Assembly (NCBI GenBank): GCA_913062745.1
Contig: CAJXXJ010000064.1
Coordinates: 1 to 11,132, forward strand
DNA length: 11,132 nt
Direction of reading: 5' to 3'
From: an uncultured Phaeodactylibacter sp.
GTDB taxonomy: Bacteria; Bacteroidota; Bacteroidia; Chitinophagales; Saprospiraceae
In this document: positions 1 through 7,775 of the stretch, piece by piece
How positions within the stretch are numbered: position 1 is the first letter of the stretch
Layout: each line of letters starts with the position of its first letter
Translations under genes and position numbers: made by a program
Notes under the pieces: generated by a model
Databases searched by the model: none
Told to the model about the DNA's origin: nothing
What the model saw: only the letters and a program-made list of their open reading frames with translations

Positions 1-123
1 GAAGGAGAAGAACATGCCCATGAGCGCCGCGGCGCCATCGACCATGGCCGCATCAATCACCTGGCCCTGACCCGAGCGCTGGGCTTCCAGCAGGCCGCAC
101 ACCAGCCCGTAGGCCAGCAGCAC
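1..123 (-). pseudogene. Internal fragment of a CaiB/BaiF CoA-transferase (alpha-methylacyl-CoA racemase type)
   Basis: The translation contains [20 protein letters not shown] followed by [15 protein letters not shown] and MFFSF. This is the conserved central block of CaiB/BaiF-family proteins, close to alpha-methylacyl-CoA racemases, where E-x-x-x-x-G-x-G-Q-x-V-D-x-A-M-V-D-G is the hallmark. The family's preceding block (G-D-x-x-G-G-G-x-x-x-x) is absent; membrane-protein sequence stands in its place. GC is about 67% over bases 1-120 and about 47% over 121-240, so this stretch looks compositionally foreign. It is either a truncated gene at a genomic junction or a foreign fragment joined during assembly. 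Family recognition is strong; the status of the fragment is uncertain. Confidence 0.6.
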
Positions 124-249
124 AGACAGCAGGACAACGCCCAGGTTGTCGATGTACAAATACTTTAAGCTGATTCTCGTTTTTCGGTGCAGGTACAGGT
201 ACAGCAGCGTACTGAGTACCGCTGTTTCCAACAGTAGATTTAGCAACAC
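1..249 (-). CDS. Open frame: membrane-protein N terminus running into a CaiB/BaiF segment (3' end outside window)
   Basis: An uninterrupted minus-strand frame runs from just after the ATP-grasp 2 stop to the left edge. No ATG is available. The first usable start is GTG at 247-249, five nt after that stop, with TTG codons directly following. Residues 2-20 ([19 protein letters not shown]) form a probable membrane helix, followed by HRKTR and a second hydrophobic stretch up to about residue 43. This fits an integral membrane protein at the end of a glycan operon. From about residue 44 the sequence reads as a CaiB/BaiF-family enzyme, a soluble protein with no reason to follow a membrane helix. 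The frame is therefore probably an artefact or a recombination product, not a natural single gene. The membrane part is not assigned to a family. Confidence 0.4.
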   Translation of the reverse strand, partial: MLLNLLLETAVLSTLLYLYLHRKTRISLKYLYIDNLGVVLLSVLLAYGLVCGLLEAQRSGQGQVIDAAMVDGAAALMGMFFSF

Positions 250-254
250 GTCGT

Positions 255-1460
255 TTATCGTTTTAGGAGTAAATAAGGCGACATCAAAATGTACATAATC
301 CCGGGCAGGGGGTCCTTCCAGGACCAGGCTGCCGATTCTTTGGGCATCCGCAGGGTCTGCCGGTATTCTTTCCAGGACATGCGGCCGCGCAGCAATTCGC
401 CGGCACAAACGTAAGTATCCGTCAGCCGTTCTATCCAGCCTACGCCGGCTATGTGGTTGGCATGCCGCTCTACCGGCAATCCGTTCAGATGCGTAACCAT
501 CATACCAAGCAGGTTGATATCCAGCTTATTGGCAATGGAGTGCCATTTCCAGGCCCGGGGGTTGACCTCCAGCAGCAGGTACTCCCCGCGCTCTTCGTCG
601 TACATGAATTCCACTTCCGACATTCCGAAGTAACCGATAGACCGCAGCAGCTTTACAGACAACCGCTCTATAGTCGGATTGAGGACGGTGCGGGCAAAGC
701 AGGTCGAGACCCCAAAGTCCATCGGCTTTTGCCGGATTCGGTTGGCAATCAGGCTGCCCAGCGCTTCCCCTTCCGCAAAGAAGTTGCCAAAGGAGTACAG
801 GCTCGCCGCGCCCCCCTTCAGAAACTGCTGCAGAATGACTTCTTCGGCCGGGATGATTTTCCGAATGCGATCGTAATTGGCCATCAGCTCTTCCCGGCCC
901 CGGCAAAAAAACACCTTCTTGCCGGTAGCCTGATGAAAGGTGTACATCACTGCCGGCTTCAGGATGACCGGATACGCCACCTGATCCGCCAGTACTTCCA
1001 GCTCTTCCCGGCTGTCCGGGAACCAGGTATCCGGGATGGGTATCTTCAGTTCGGCCGCCAACCGGTAAGTATCCCGCTTGTTGTAACATATCTGTACCGT
1101 TTCCGGCTTGGGGATAGAAAGGAAATACTGCTCCCGCAATGCCTGGTAATGGTCTGACATGAATTTCACCAGCTGATCATTGGTAGCTACCAACAGCGTA
1201 TCCCGTGGGCCGGGCTGCCCGAGCAATAGTTCCAGCAGATGGTCATCATCCCGGTACCGCACAAAAGAGTCACAAGCTCTGGAAAAGCGGGCGACACTAG
1301 CAGCGTAAGCATTGAATACGGTAACGCGCAGGCCGATTTTTGCCGCCATTCGGGCAAGGCCCAGCGCCTGAATATGGTTGCCGAGTATAAATAGCTCGGC
1401 AATGCGTTTTTGCGGTGGCCGGATACTCTGCTCCGGCAATACTTGAGTTGTGATTTCCAT
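255..1460 (-). CDS. ATP-grasp ligase 2
   Basis: This 401-residue ATP-grasp protein probably forms an amide or similar bond through an acyl phosphate. After a 19-residue lead, [19 protein letters not shown] (21-39) is the Rossmann-like pre-ATP strand and loop. [21 protein letters not shown] (126-146) precedes the core, YPVILKP (163-169) carries the ATP-binding lysine, and [10 protein letters not shown] (208-217) is the hinge. SEVEFMYD (281-288) and [14 protein letters not shown] (295-308) provide the metal-binding acids and asparagine. The E-V-N-P-R-x-W-x-W-H form differs from ATP-grasp 1, so the substrates are probably different. The C-terminal appendage matches that of ATP-grasp 1 in layout and ends [19 protein letters not shown]. 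The start overlaps the asnB stop by one base (TAATG), implying coupled translation and perhaps joint action with asnB. The stop is TAA. Confidence 0.88.
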   Translation of the reverse strand: MEITTQVLPEQSIRPPQKRIAELFILGNHIQALGLARMAAKIGLRVTVFNAYAASVARFSRACDSFVRYRDDDHLLELLLGQPGPRDTLLVATNDQLVKFMSDHYQALREQYFLSIPKPETVQICYNKRDTYRLAAELKIPIPDTWFPDSREELEVLADQVAYPVILKPAVMYTFHQATGKKVFFCRGREELMANYDRIRKIIPAEEVILQQFLKGGAASLYSFGNFFAEGEALGSLIANRIRQKPMDFGVSTCFARTVLNPTIERLSVKLLRSIGYFGMSEVEFMYDEERGEYLLLEVNPRAWKWHSIANKLDINLLGMMVTHLNGLPVERHANHIAGVGWIERLTDTYVCAGELLRGRMSWKEYRQTLRMPKESAAWSWKDPLPGIMYILMSPYLLLKR

Positions 1461-3304
1461 TAGTCAACGAATTGCTGATACCAGTTTTCCAAATTGATCC
1501 ACTTCCAGATTTCCTTGGCATAGTGCCCTTTTCTCGCAAGATGCCGCTTATACATGCTGCGTACCTTGTCCACATCGAGCAGCCCGCGGGAGGCGAAGGA
1601 AGGCGAATCGACCAAATTCCAAATATATTCCTGAAAGAGCGGCGTTCGGAACCACTCATCCTGAGGCGTATCAAAGCCCAGTTTGTCCTGCCGCATGCGG
1701 ATAGGCTCCGGCAGGGTGCCTTTCATCGCTTCGCGCAAAATGTGCTTGGTCATCCCCTGATTGATAATCAGCTCGCCGGCAGCGGGCAGGATTTGTTCTA
1801 CCAGGCGGTGGTCCAGGAAGGGCACCCGGGCTTCCAGCGAGAACCACATGGAGTTGCGGTCTTCCCACTTCAGCAGGTGCTCCAGCTTGTACTCAAAGTG
1901 GTTGATCAGCGATTCCGTAAGGCTGCCCGACCCGTACAGCTCATTGGCTATAGCCGAATTGCGCTGCCGCTGCGCGCGGAAAAAATCCGTGTCCAGATAT
2001 CCCTTCTCCATTGCGCGGGCGCGGGTACGCAAAGCAGCAGGGAGCATAAAAAATGCCAGGCTTTTGAAGCCGTACAGCGAGCGGTGGTTGCGGTGGTAAT
2101 GCCGCATCTCGGACGCCAGCCGGCCGAATTTGCCGCGCGACAACAGGTCTTTAAAGTAAAAACCAAAGAAGTAGTGATAGCCCGCCAGCTCTTCATCAGC
2201 ACCCTGCCCATCCAGCGTGACGGTGACGTGCTCGCTCGCCAGCTGCATCACCTTGAACTGAGCGTAGGGGCTCGTGCTCGGCACTGGCTCTCCCTGCGCC
2301 CGGACGAAGGTGGGAATGTCGTTCAGCAAATCCTTTTCGTCCGGATAGATGTAGTGCATGTGCCGCAGCCGGGGCTCGAACAAGCGGATGAAATCCGACT
2401 CGTCGCCGGTCTTCCCTTTGCCGTACACTGCGGAAAAAGTGCGCAGTTCGTCTTTTTGGTAGTCGTCGAGCAAAATAGACGCGATGCTCGAAGAGTCGAG
2501 CCCGCCGCTCAGGCACACGCCTACCGGCACGTCACTGCGCAACCGCAGCCCTACCGCCTCGCTGAAGGAAGCCCGGAAGTCTTCCGGATTGCGAAAGGGT
2601 GCCCGCAGATTGTCCCTAAGCCGGTACCAGGGTTTGGGCTGCAGCCCTTCCTGCAAACCATTTTTGAGGTTGAGCCTGAAAAAGTGGCCGTGGTTCATCC
2701 GCTTAATCTCCCGGAAAAAAGTCGCCTCAGTCTGATCCGTACGGTTGAAGACCAGAAAATCAAAAAGGGTGTCTTCATCAGGAGTGGGCTTACGGCCCAT
2801 TACCTCGAGGATGGAAGGAATCTCCGAAGCCAGCAGCAGGCGGTTGCCGTCCAGGCAGTAGTAGAACGGCTTTATCCCGTAACGGTCGCGCGCGCCAAAC
2901 AAGGTCTGTGCTTCGCGGTCGTAAATCAGGCAGCTCCACATGCCGTTCAGCCGGGGAAGCATCTCCTCGCCCCACTCGCGGTAGGCAGTCAGCAGCACCT
3001 CGCTGTCGGTCTTGGTCTGAAAGCTGTACCCCTTTTGGCACAGCTCTTTGCGCAGCTCGATGTAATTAAAAATTTCTCCGTTATAGACCATCACGTAGCG
3101 TTCATCCGGCGAGAACATCGGCTGATGCCCGGCTTCACTCAGGTCGATAATACTAAGCCGGACGAAGCCCAGCCCCAGGCCGTTTTCGGTAAACCGCCCG
3201 TAATCGTCAGGGCCACGGTGCCGCATGCGCTTCATCATGCGTACGAGATCTTTTTCGGAAGGCTCGCTCCCATCAAAATTTACTATTCCGGCAATGCCGC
3301 ACAT
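1460..3304 (-). CDS. asnB: Glutamine-dependent asparagine synthetase / amidotransferase
   Basis: This 614-residue class-B asparagine synthetase transfers ammonia from glutamine to an ATP-activated carboxylate. Cys2 of MCGIAGIVNF is the glutaminase nucleophile, exposed after Met removal. RHRGPDD (28-34), RLSIIDL (49-55), YNGEIFN (74-80) and TDSEV (99-103) complete the glutamine site. GARDRYGIKPFYY (137-149) is the conserved domain-border motif. SGGLDSSS (266-273) is the PP-loop and LDGQGADEELAGYHYFF (364-380) is the second synthetase motif. EARVPFLDH, near the C terminus, is also canonical. Length and motifs are those of a functional enzyme. In polysaccharide loci such enzymes often make sugar uronamides (WbpS of P. 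aeruginosa O6, WbtH of Francisella) rather than free asparagine; that role here is inferred from context. The ATG at 3304 lacks a Shine-Dalgarno sequence, and the TAA shares one base with the next ATG (TAATG). Confidence 0.93.
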   Translation of the reverse strand: MCGIAGIVNFDGSEPSEKDLVRMMKRMRHRGPDDYGRFTENGLGLGFVRLSIIDLSEAGHQPMFSPDERYVMVYNGEIFNYIELRKELCQKGYSFQTKTDSEVLLTAYREWGEEMLPRLNGMWSCLIYDREAQTLFGARDRYGIKPFYYCLDGNRLLLASEIPSILEVMGRKPTPDEDTLFDFLVFNRTDQTEATFFREIKRMNHGHFFRLNLKNGLQEGLQPKPWYRLRDNLRAPFRNPEDFRASFSEAVGLRLRSDVPVGVCLSGGLDSSSIASILLDDYQKDELRTFSAVYGKGKTGDESDFIRLFEPRLRHMHYIYPDEKDLLNDIPTFVRAQGEPVPSTSPYAQFKVMQLASEHVTVTLDGQGADEELAGYHYFFGFYFKDLLSRGKFGRLASEMRHYHRNHRSLYGFKSLAFFMLPAALRTRARAMEKGYLDTDFFRAQRQRNSAIANELYGSGSLTESLINHFEYKLEHLLKWEDRNSMWFSLEARVPFLDHRLVEQILPAAGELIINQGMTKHILREAMKGTLPEPIRMRQDKLGFDTPQDEWFRTPLFQEYIWNLVDSPSFASRGLLDVDKVRSMYKRHLARKGHYAKEIWKWINLENWYQQFVD

Positions 3305-3328
3305 AGGGCAATGAAGTTTAGATTGACT

Positions 3329-3336
3329 AAAAGTTA
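3329..3336 (-). promoter_or_regulatory. Possible Bacteroidota-type -7 promoter element upstream of asnB
   Basis: On the minus strand TAACTTTT matches seven of eight positions of the Bacteroidota -7 consensus TAnnTTTG. It lies 24 nt before the asnB ATG, in the only sizeable intergenic gap (3305-3478). No TTTG is seen 19-21 nt upstream, so the -33 box is absent. A TTGACA is present further upstream on the same strand, but with no partner -10. The rest of this 174-nt gap shows no coding potential and no terminator. A second promoter for asnB and the genes after it is therefore plausible but weak. Confidence 0.25.
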
Positions 3337-3478
3337 AGGACGGAAAGCACCATTGGCAGCCACTGTCAATTTCAGCTACTTAGGAGGAATGCCGAGATTA
3401 CCGGCCCACAATACCCACGCGAGCTAAAACCTTTGGAGGGAAGCAGCCTGAATGGGATTCAGTTACACTGTATCCCCG

Positions 3479-4681
3479 CTAATCCGAAGTGCGGCTGCCC
3501 GCCGGCAAAGCTGTATTTGCACGCTGAGGCGCTTTTGTCATCAGCTCGTAGATATGCTCCAGTTCCAATTCCTTTTCGGTAATATCCAAATGTCGGGTGG
3601 CGTACTCCTGCCCTGCCCTGCCGAGTGTTTCGCGGTAAGCGGAGTGCTCGACCAAGCTTTGCAGGGCACCCTTCAGGCCATCAGTATCATACTCCCTGAC
3701 TAGAATGCCTGTTTTGCCACTTTCTATAATGTACGGAATCCCGGCGTGGTAAGTCGACACCACTGGCAGGCCGGCTGCCATAGCTTCAATAATTGCTCCG
3801 GGAATCCCCTCTTTTTCACCATCCTCCGGCGGTGTGACGCTGGGGTGGACAAAAATATCGGCCATCCGGAAATAGGCCAGGTGCTCTTCAGAGCCATATT
3901 GTACAGGCCCGTGCAGCGTAATATTATTTAGGCCTGTAGCCGCTATTTTTTGCTCAATATCCCTCCGCAGGTAACCATCACCGACGATATGCAAGTGAAC
4001 GTTTTTGGCTGTGCTTTTTTGAAGTTGGGCAAAAGCGTCAATCAAAAAAGCATGGCCCTTCCGCTCCTGGAAAGAGCTAATGATCATCAGGTTGACGGTT
4101 TCGCCTTCCTGGTAAGATCGCTCCATTTGAAAGGGTTTTGTCTCCGTGCCGTAATAGTGCACAATGATCTTATCCTCCGGGCAGCCCAATCTGATCAGGT
4201 CTTTTTTCATATCCTCTGTCATCGCAAGATAGAGGTCGATACCTGGATTATCGAATACGTGCTTTTTCAGTAACTTTCTGCCATAACCATAAAAACGATT
4301 GGGGAAGCTGGTGCAATCGTAGCCGTAAAATGAGACACAGACCGGAATATCCAGCGTGCTCAGTATACCGGCATACACCAAAGTATCGACGCCATAGTGC
4401 AGATGCAGCAGGCCGGGTTGGAAATCCTCGATGAAACGGGCTAAGCTTGATTTGGCGCGCGGGCTAAGCAGGCGGGCCTTTTCGTAGATAAGCCGGTCAA
4501 AGCCATTGGTAAACGGGCAAAACGTCGGGTACTTTTCAGACAGCTCTCTAAGGAAGCCTCCCTCTGACTTTTGCAGGTAGACAACAGCTGGCTCATACTG
4601 CTGATGGTGCACAATCTGATTCCTGATGAAGGAAGCAGTAAACGGCAGGCACCACCGCATCATATGGATGACCTTTTTCAT
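3479..4681 (-). CDS. GT4-family glycosyltransferase (WcaL/colanic-acid type)
   Basis: This 400-residue retaining GT-B glycosyltransferase resembles colanic-acid-type GT4 enzymes. The N-terminal domain opens with MKKVIHMMRWCLPFTASFIRNQI, a layout common in WcaL-like proteins (P-x-T-x-x-F-I near residue 13). It contains LLHLHYG (91-97) and VSFYGYDCTSFP (116-127), the H-G-x-D-like acceptor-domain loop. ISSFQERKGH (201-210) is the donor phosphate-binding loop with Arg207 and Lys208. E291-x7-E299 (EGIPGAIIEA, then MAAGLPVVST) is the GT4 catalytic-site signature. No signal peptide or membrane helix is seen. The ATG lies 20 nt after the upstream stop, directly after the AT-rich element TAACTTTTA. 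The TAG/TAA-type end at 3479 is followed by the only sizeable gap of the locus. Donor and linkage cannot be read from the sequence. Confidence 0.92.
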   Translation of the reverse strand: MKKVIHMMRWCLPFTASFIRNQIVHHQQYEPAVVYLQKSEGGFLRELSEKYPTFCPFTNGFDRLIYEKARLLSPRAKSSLARFIEDFQPGLLHLHYGVDTLVYAGILSTLDIPVCVSFYGYDCTSFPNRFYGYGRKLLKKHVFDNPGIDLYLAMTEDMKKDLIRLGCPEDKIIVHYYGTETKPFQMERSYQEGETVNLMIISSFQERKGHAFLIDAFAQLQKSTAKNVHLHIVGDGYLRRDIEQKIAATGLNNITLHGPVQYGSEEHLAYFRMADIFVHPSVTPPEDGEKEGIPGAIIEAMAAGLPVVSTYHAGIPYIIESGKTGILVREYDTDGLKGALQSLVEHSAYRETLGRAGQEYATRHLDITEKELELEHIYELMTKAPQRANTALPAGSRTSD

Positions 4682-4701
4682 GTCGTATTAAAAGTTAGTG
4701 G

Positions 4702-6558
4702 CTATTGATGAGCCAATGATTTGTAATTGGGTGATGGCAGCAAGCAGGCAGAAGTATCCAGGCCTTGATGATCCAGGTAAAGCTGCAGGCTACCGAATTT
4801 CAGGTATTGCTTTGCAGAAACCATGCGCAGCGAGCGTATAAACTGGCCGAAAGGGCCGTCGGCGGAGTCGCCTCCTATGGCTCGGTCTATGAGGCCGGTG
4901 GCAAAACGGCTCTGGAATTCCAACCCGCTGGCTTTACTGATTTTCTTTTTGTAGACCCAATAATCATAAGCCAGCACAGGCCAACCCATTTTTTGGAGCA
5001 AGTAGCCTGGCCGATAGCCGTGGGTGCTTATTATCCAGGACAGCGCGGGATTGGCGTGGATAAGCCGTGCGTACATCCGGTGAATGCCCAGGTTGCGCAG
5101 CAGGCTTTTTTCTGTAGAGAAATTGTGGACCCATGGGAAAGGCGTCTTGACCAGCGTACTGATGAAATCGATATCCAGAAAAGGATGGAGGTTCTCCTTC
5201 CAGGGGCGCTGTATGCTAATTTCCTTGCGGAAATATTTGCGCATGCCTACCATAAGCAGGTAGTGAAAATATTTCTGGTTGAGCGGCAAGCTGTTGCTAA
5301 TGTACGGATGTTTCCGGACGAGCTCCAGCAGCTCCTCCTGCGTTTCTTTTTTGAAGGGGAATAATCGGCTTTCCTGCATGCGCTGCATAATAAGGCTGAG
5401 CGCGGCAACCGGGTCTGCCGCATTCAAAAGCTCGACCATGTGCTGGTTTAGGAAAGTGCCGCGGCTGGAAGGCGTTTTGACCAGTTCGCTGCCGAACAGG
5501 CCCGTAAGTATGCTGTCGTACTCCCCCAGGTGGCGGTGGTAAGCATAGGCAATATTGGCATGGGACAGTTCGGCCCAGCCATCGCTCAGAGTTACCGCCA
5601 TAAGTGCATACTCAGGAAAAACTTGTCGGTAAGTGTCGTCCAGATAAAAAGGAGTGTAATTCAAAGAAAGTTTATTGGCGATCCGCTGGGGGATGGAAAT
5701 ATCCCAGCTCCCTGCGCGCCCGTAACTAAAGAACGCATAATCGGGTGCATCTTCCCCCAGCAGCGCTAATATGGCACGCGAGTCAAAGCCCCCCGTAAGT
5801 GCCACTGCTGTATGCTCAGGGCCCCTGTTGTACTGTGTGATGTTTTCCCTTAGCGTATACTCAATGGCCTCAGCCCCCTGTTTTTCCCCCAATGAAGGCC
5901 CTTCCAAATCAAAGTAGTGAAAAGGCTCGAAGTACTTTTGCAGTACAGTTTTTCCCTGTTCCCATTTCAGGCTTGAGCCGGCTGGCATTTCCCTGACTCC
6001 CTCCAAAAAGGTACGCTCATCCAAAATCAAATCGAAAAGATAAAAATCGAGTAGCGCGCGCTGATCAATAGCCAGGCGGTGGCCCTTGGTTTTCAAGTGG
6101 TTGTCAAGGGCGGCCAGGGAGGTAGAGACATACAGGCAGTCTCCGACAGCGATATGGTAAAGCGGTTTGAGGTTAAGCTGGTCCGTGAAGAGCTTTACAC
6201 ACTGCCGCTTCCGGTCTTCCACCAAAATAATGAATGACCCTTTAAGCCCAGGTACACAGCCTTCGCCCACGCTGAGATATAAATCGGCAATCTGCTTTGG
6301 CGACAGGGATCCGGTATGGGCTATATCTGCTTCCGCTAAACATCGGTAGCATCTCCCATGAAGAAGTACGTTAACATCTGCCGACTGGAAAATGTATTCG
6401 GAAGCCTTTTTGCCCACCGTCAGCACCTCAGCTTGTTCAAAAGAGAAGGCCTGCGTGATCAATTCGTGGCTCAGATGCTTTTCCAGGTACCGGAACGATG
6501 TCTCAGCAATAGTTTCGTACGCACCAAAGGGTTGTATGACGGCCAGAAAGTCAATCAT
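4702..6558 (-). CDS. Asparagine-synthase-like protein lacking the glutaminase cysteine
   Basis: This 618-residue protein has the two-domain layout of class-B asparagine synthetases. The N-terminal domain keeps landmarks of the Ntn glutaminase fold: LLHGRCYR (65-72) where NGEIYN normally lies, PGLKGSF (103-109), and FTDQLNLKPLYH (124-135) matching ARDRFGIKPLYY. It starts MIDFL, so the essential Cys after Met is missing and glutamine hydrolysis is not expected. The C-terminal synthetase domain has the PP-loop ALTGGFDSRAIL (253-264), which binds ATP for adenylation. GLFGSELVK later replaces the usual DGxGADE motif. This resembles asparagine-synthase-related proteins that adenylate a carboxylate and use another amine, as in lasso-peptide cyclases, but no precursor peptide is seen here. 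The ATG at 6556-6558 overlaps the ATP-grasp stop (ATGA). A longer frame to 6663 would lie inside that gene. The stop is TAG. Confidence 0.85.
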   Translation of the reverse strand: MIDFLAVIQPFGAYETIAETSFRYLEKHLSHELITQAFSFEQAEVLTVGKKASEYIFQSADVNVLLHGRCYRCLAEADIAHTGSLSPKQIADLYLSVGEGCVPGLKGSFIILVEDRKRQCVKLFTDQLNLKPLYHIAVGDCLYVSTSLAALDNHLKTKGHRLAIDQRALLDFYLFDLILDERTFLEGVREMPAGSSLKWEQGKTVLQKYFEPFHYFDLEGPSLGEKQGAEAIEYTLRENITQYNRGPEHTAVALTGGFDSRAILALLGEDAPDYAFFSYGRAGSWDISIPQRIANKLSLNYTPFYLDDTYRQVFPEYALMAVTLSDGWAELSHANIAYAYHRHLGEYDSILTGLFGSELVKTPSSRGTFLNQHMVELLNAADPVAALSLIMQRMQESRLFPFKKETQEELLELVRKHPYISNSLPLNQKYFHYLLMVGMRKYFRKEISIQRPWKENLHPFLDIDFISTLVKTPFPWVHNFSTEKSLLRNLGIHRMYARLIHANPALSWIISTHGYRPGYLLQKMGWPVLAYDYWVYKKKISKASGLEFQSRFATGLIDRAIGGDSADGPFGQFIRSLRMVSAKQYLKFGSLQLYLDHQGLDTSACLLPSPNYKSLAHQ

Positions 6559-7775
6559 TTCGCATGCTGTCTTTTGAAAGGCCTTAGCAATAAGTAGCGG
6601 AGAAATTTCGACCAGTATGCAAGCGTGAAAAGCGGGTCTTGCCTGAAAAAGACATCTATACATACTATGTAGCCCGACTGGAAAATACGCAAGTAAGGCC
6701 GGATAAAATCAGAGCCGGACATGTACCCCTTGAAAACGGCATACAGGCTGCTGGTCAGGTCTCCCGGCACCCTGAGCGCCTCCATATATACTGACTTGCG
6801 GAAAGCCGGCAGCCCGTACTTAATGCCCACCAGGTCGGCGTAGTAATGCCAGGCAATTTCGAACCCTACTTTCGTGAGGTAATTGGAGAAGCCAGGCAGG
6901 CGGGGGTTCACTTCGCACAGCAGGTAGTCCTGATACTTAGCCGAGTAAATATACTCCACATGGCCGAAGCCTTTCCACTGCAAGTGGTCGAGTAGCTTGC
7001 GGGTGTACTGTTCCAGTTGTTCGTTTTCCTGGCTTACACCAGCGTACAAGCGGGAGCCGGCTGTACCGTCCCGGTTGATATCCGGCCGCTCTTTGCGTAT
7101 GGTCAAGAACCCAGCTGGCCGCGCGTCCGGCGAGTAGTAGGTCTCACAGCAATAAAGGTCTTGGTAGCGTGCCTGTATGAACTCCTGGGCAATAATCTCA
7201 GATTGGCGGTATTCAAAAGCTTTATCCATAACCAGGCGCCGGATACGACCATAGGCCTCTTCCAGATCTTCCTGCCGGCGGACGATGACGTAGTGCCCTC
7301 CTGCCAGCCGGGTAGGCTTGATCAAAAGGGGGCCGCCATTTTCATCCCATACCCGCTGGAAGTCCGACAGGCTGTTGATTTTCCAGGTAGGGATGGTAGG
7401 CACACCGGCTTTTCGGCATTCTTCAAACACTTTGTCTTTATTGAAGGCCCGCTCAAAGGTGGCAGCCTCAGGCACGTTTAACAGAAACCCCCTCGATCGG
7501 AGGAAGTCCCGGTGACGTGATAAAAATGCTGCCGAGGCATCATCGGAACACATAATGACGCCCCTTTCCTCCAGATTAGTCAAAAAACACAAGTACTCTT
7601 CCTCCTGGCTAATGTGGGGCGAAATCAACTTTTTTTGGACGTAACGGGACTGGAAGGCAGGCGGATTGGGGTCAGCACTTAACCCAATCACCGGCACCTT
7701 CCGCTTGCCGAAGGAATAGATAATACCTTCAGTATTCCTCAGGTTACAATCAAGTAGTATGACCGGGGTACTCAT
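6555..7775 (-). CDS. ATP-grasp ligase 1 (carboxylate-amine ligase type)
   Basis: This 406-residue protein belongs to the ATP-grasp superfamily, which activates a carboxylate as acyl phosphate and joins it to an amine or thiol. The N-terminal pre-ATP domain starts MSTPVILLDCNLRNTEGI and is Rossmann-like. NKDKVFEECRKAGVPTIPTW (112-131) is the usual helix before the ATP-binding core. PLLIKP (149-154) carries the nucleotide-binding lysine, and IIAQEFI (194-200) is the hinge strand. GHVEYIYS (271-278) and LLCEVNPR (285-292) provide the magnesium-binding E and E-x-N residues. A C-terminal appendage (from about residue 350) ends in a hydrophobic-basic tail, DPL...YLLLR. I chose the ATG at 7773-7775, which overlaps the deacetylase stop as ATGA. 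An ATG 60 nt upstream would add an unlikely basic extension inside the deacetylase gene. The substrate is unknown; D-aspartate-ligase-like enzymes are the nearest general comparison I can offer. Confidence 0.85.
   Translation of the reverse strand: MSTPVILLDCNLRNTEGIIYSFGKRKVPVIGLSADPNPPAFQSRYVQKKLISPHISQEEEYLCFLTNLEERGVIMCSDDASAAFLSRHRDFLRSRGFLLNVPEAATFERAFNKDKVFEECRKAGVPTIPTWKINSLSDFQRVWDENGGPLLIKPTRLAGGHYVIVRRQEDLEEAYGRIRRLVMDKAFEYRQSEIIAQEFIQARYQDLYCCETYYSPDARPAGFLTIRKERPDINRDGTAGSRLYAGVSQENEQLEQYTRKLLDHLQWKGFGHVEYIYSAKYQDYLLCEVNPRLPGFSNYLTKVGFEIAWHYYADLVGIKYGLPAFRKSVYMEALRVPGDLTSSLYAVFKGYMSGSDFIRPYLRIFQSGYIVCIDVFFRQDPLFTLAYWSKFLRYLLLRPFKRQHAK

Noticed and set aside
453..1157. A 234-codon plus-strand open frame antisense to ATP-grasp ligase 2
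   Set aside because: The opposite strand carries all ATP-grasp motifs. The antisense translation has no recognisable family and no start context.
1472..3337. A 621-codon open frame on the plus strand, antisense to asnB
   Set aside because: It is fully antisense to a gene with canonical motifs. Its translation shows no domain, and long antisense frames are common opposite genes with strong third-position codon bias.
3380..3424. AGGAGG followed by ATG on the plus strand, resembling a ribosome binding site and start
   Set aside because: The ATG is only two nt from the AGGAGG and the frame stops after 12 codons. The locus is otherwise entirely on the minus strand and does not use Shine-Dalgarno sequences.
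3448..3462. Inverted repeat CTGAAT-GGG-ATTCAG just downstream of the second GT4 gene, considered as a terminator
   Set aside because: The stem is only 6 bp with three G/C-poor positions, the loop is 3 nt, and no T-tract follows on the minus strand. Chance is likely.
6558..6663. A 35-residue N-terminal extension of the AsnB-like protein from an upstream ATG
   Set aside because: It would overlap the ATP-grasp coding sequence by over 100 nt. The ATGA overlap at 6555-6558 gives a natural start at the first strand of the glutaminase-like domain.
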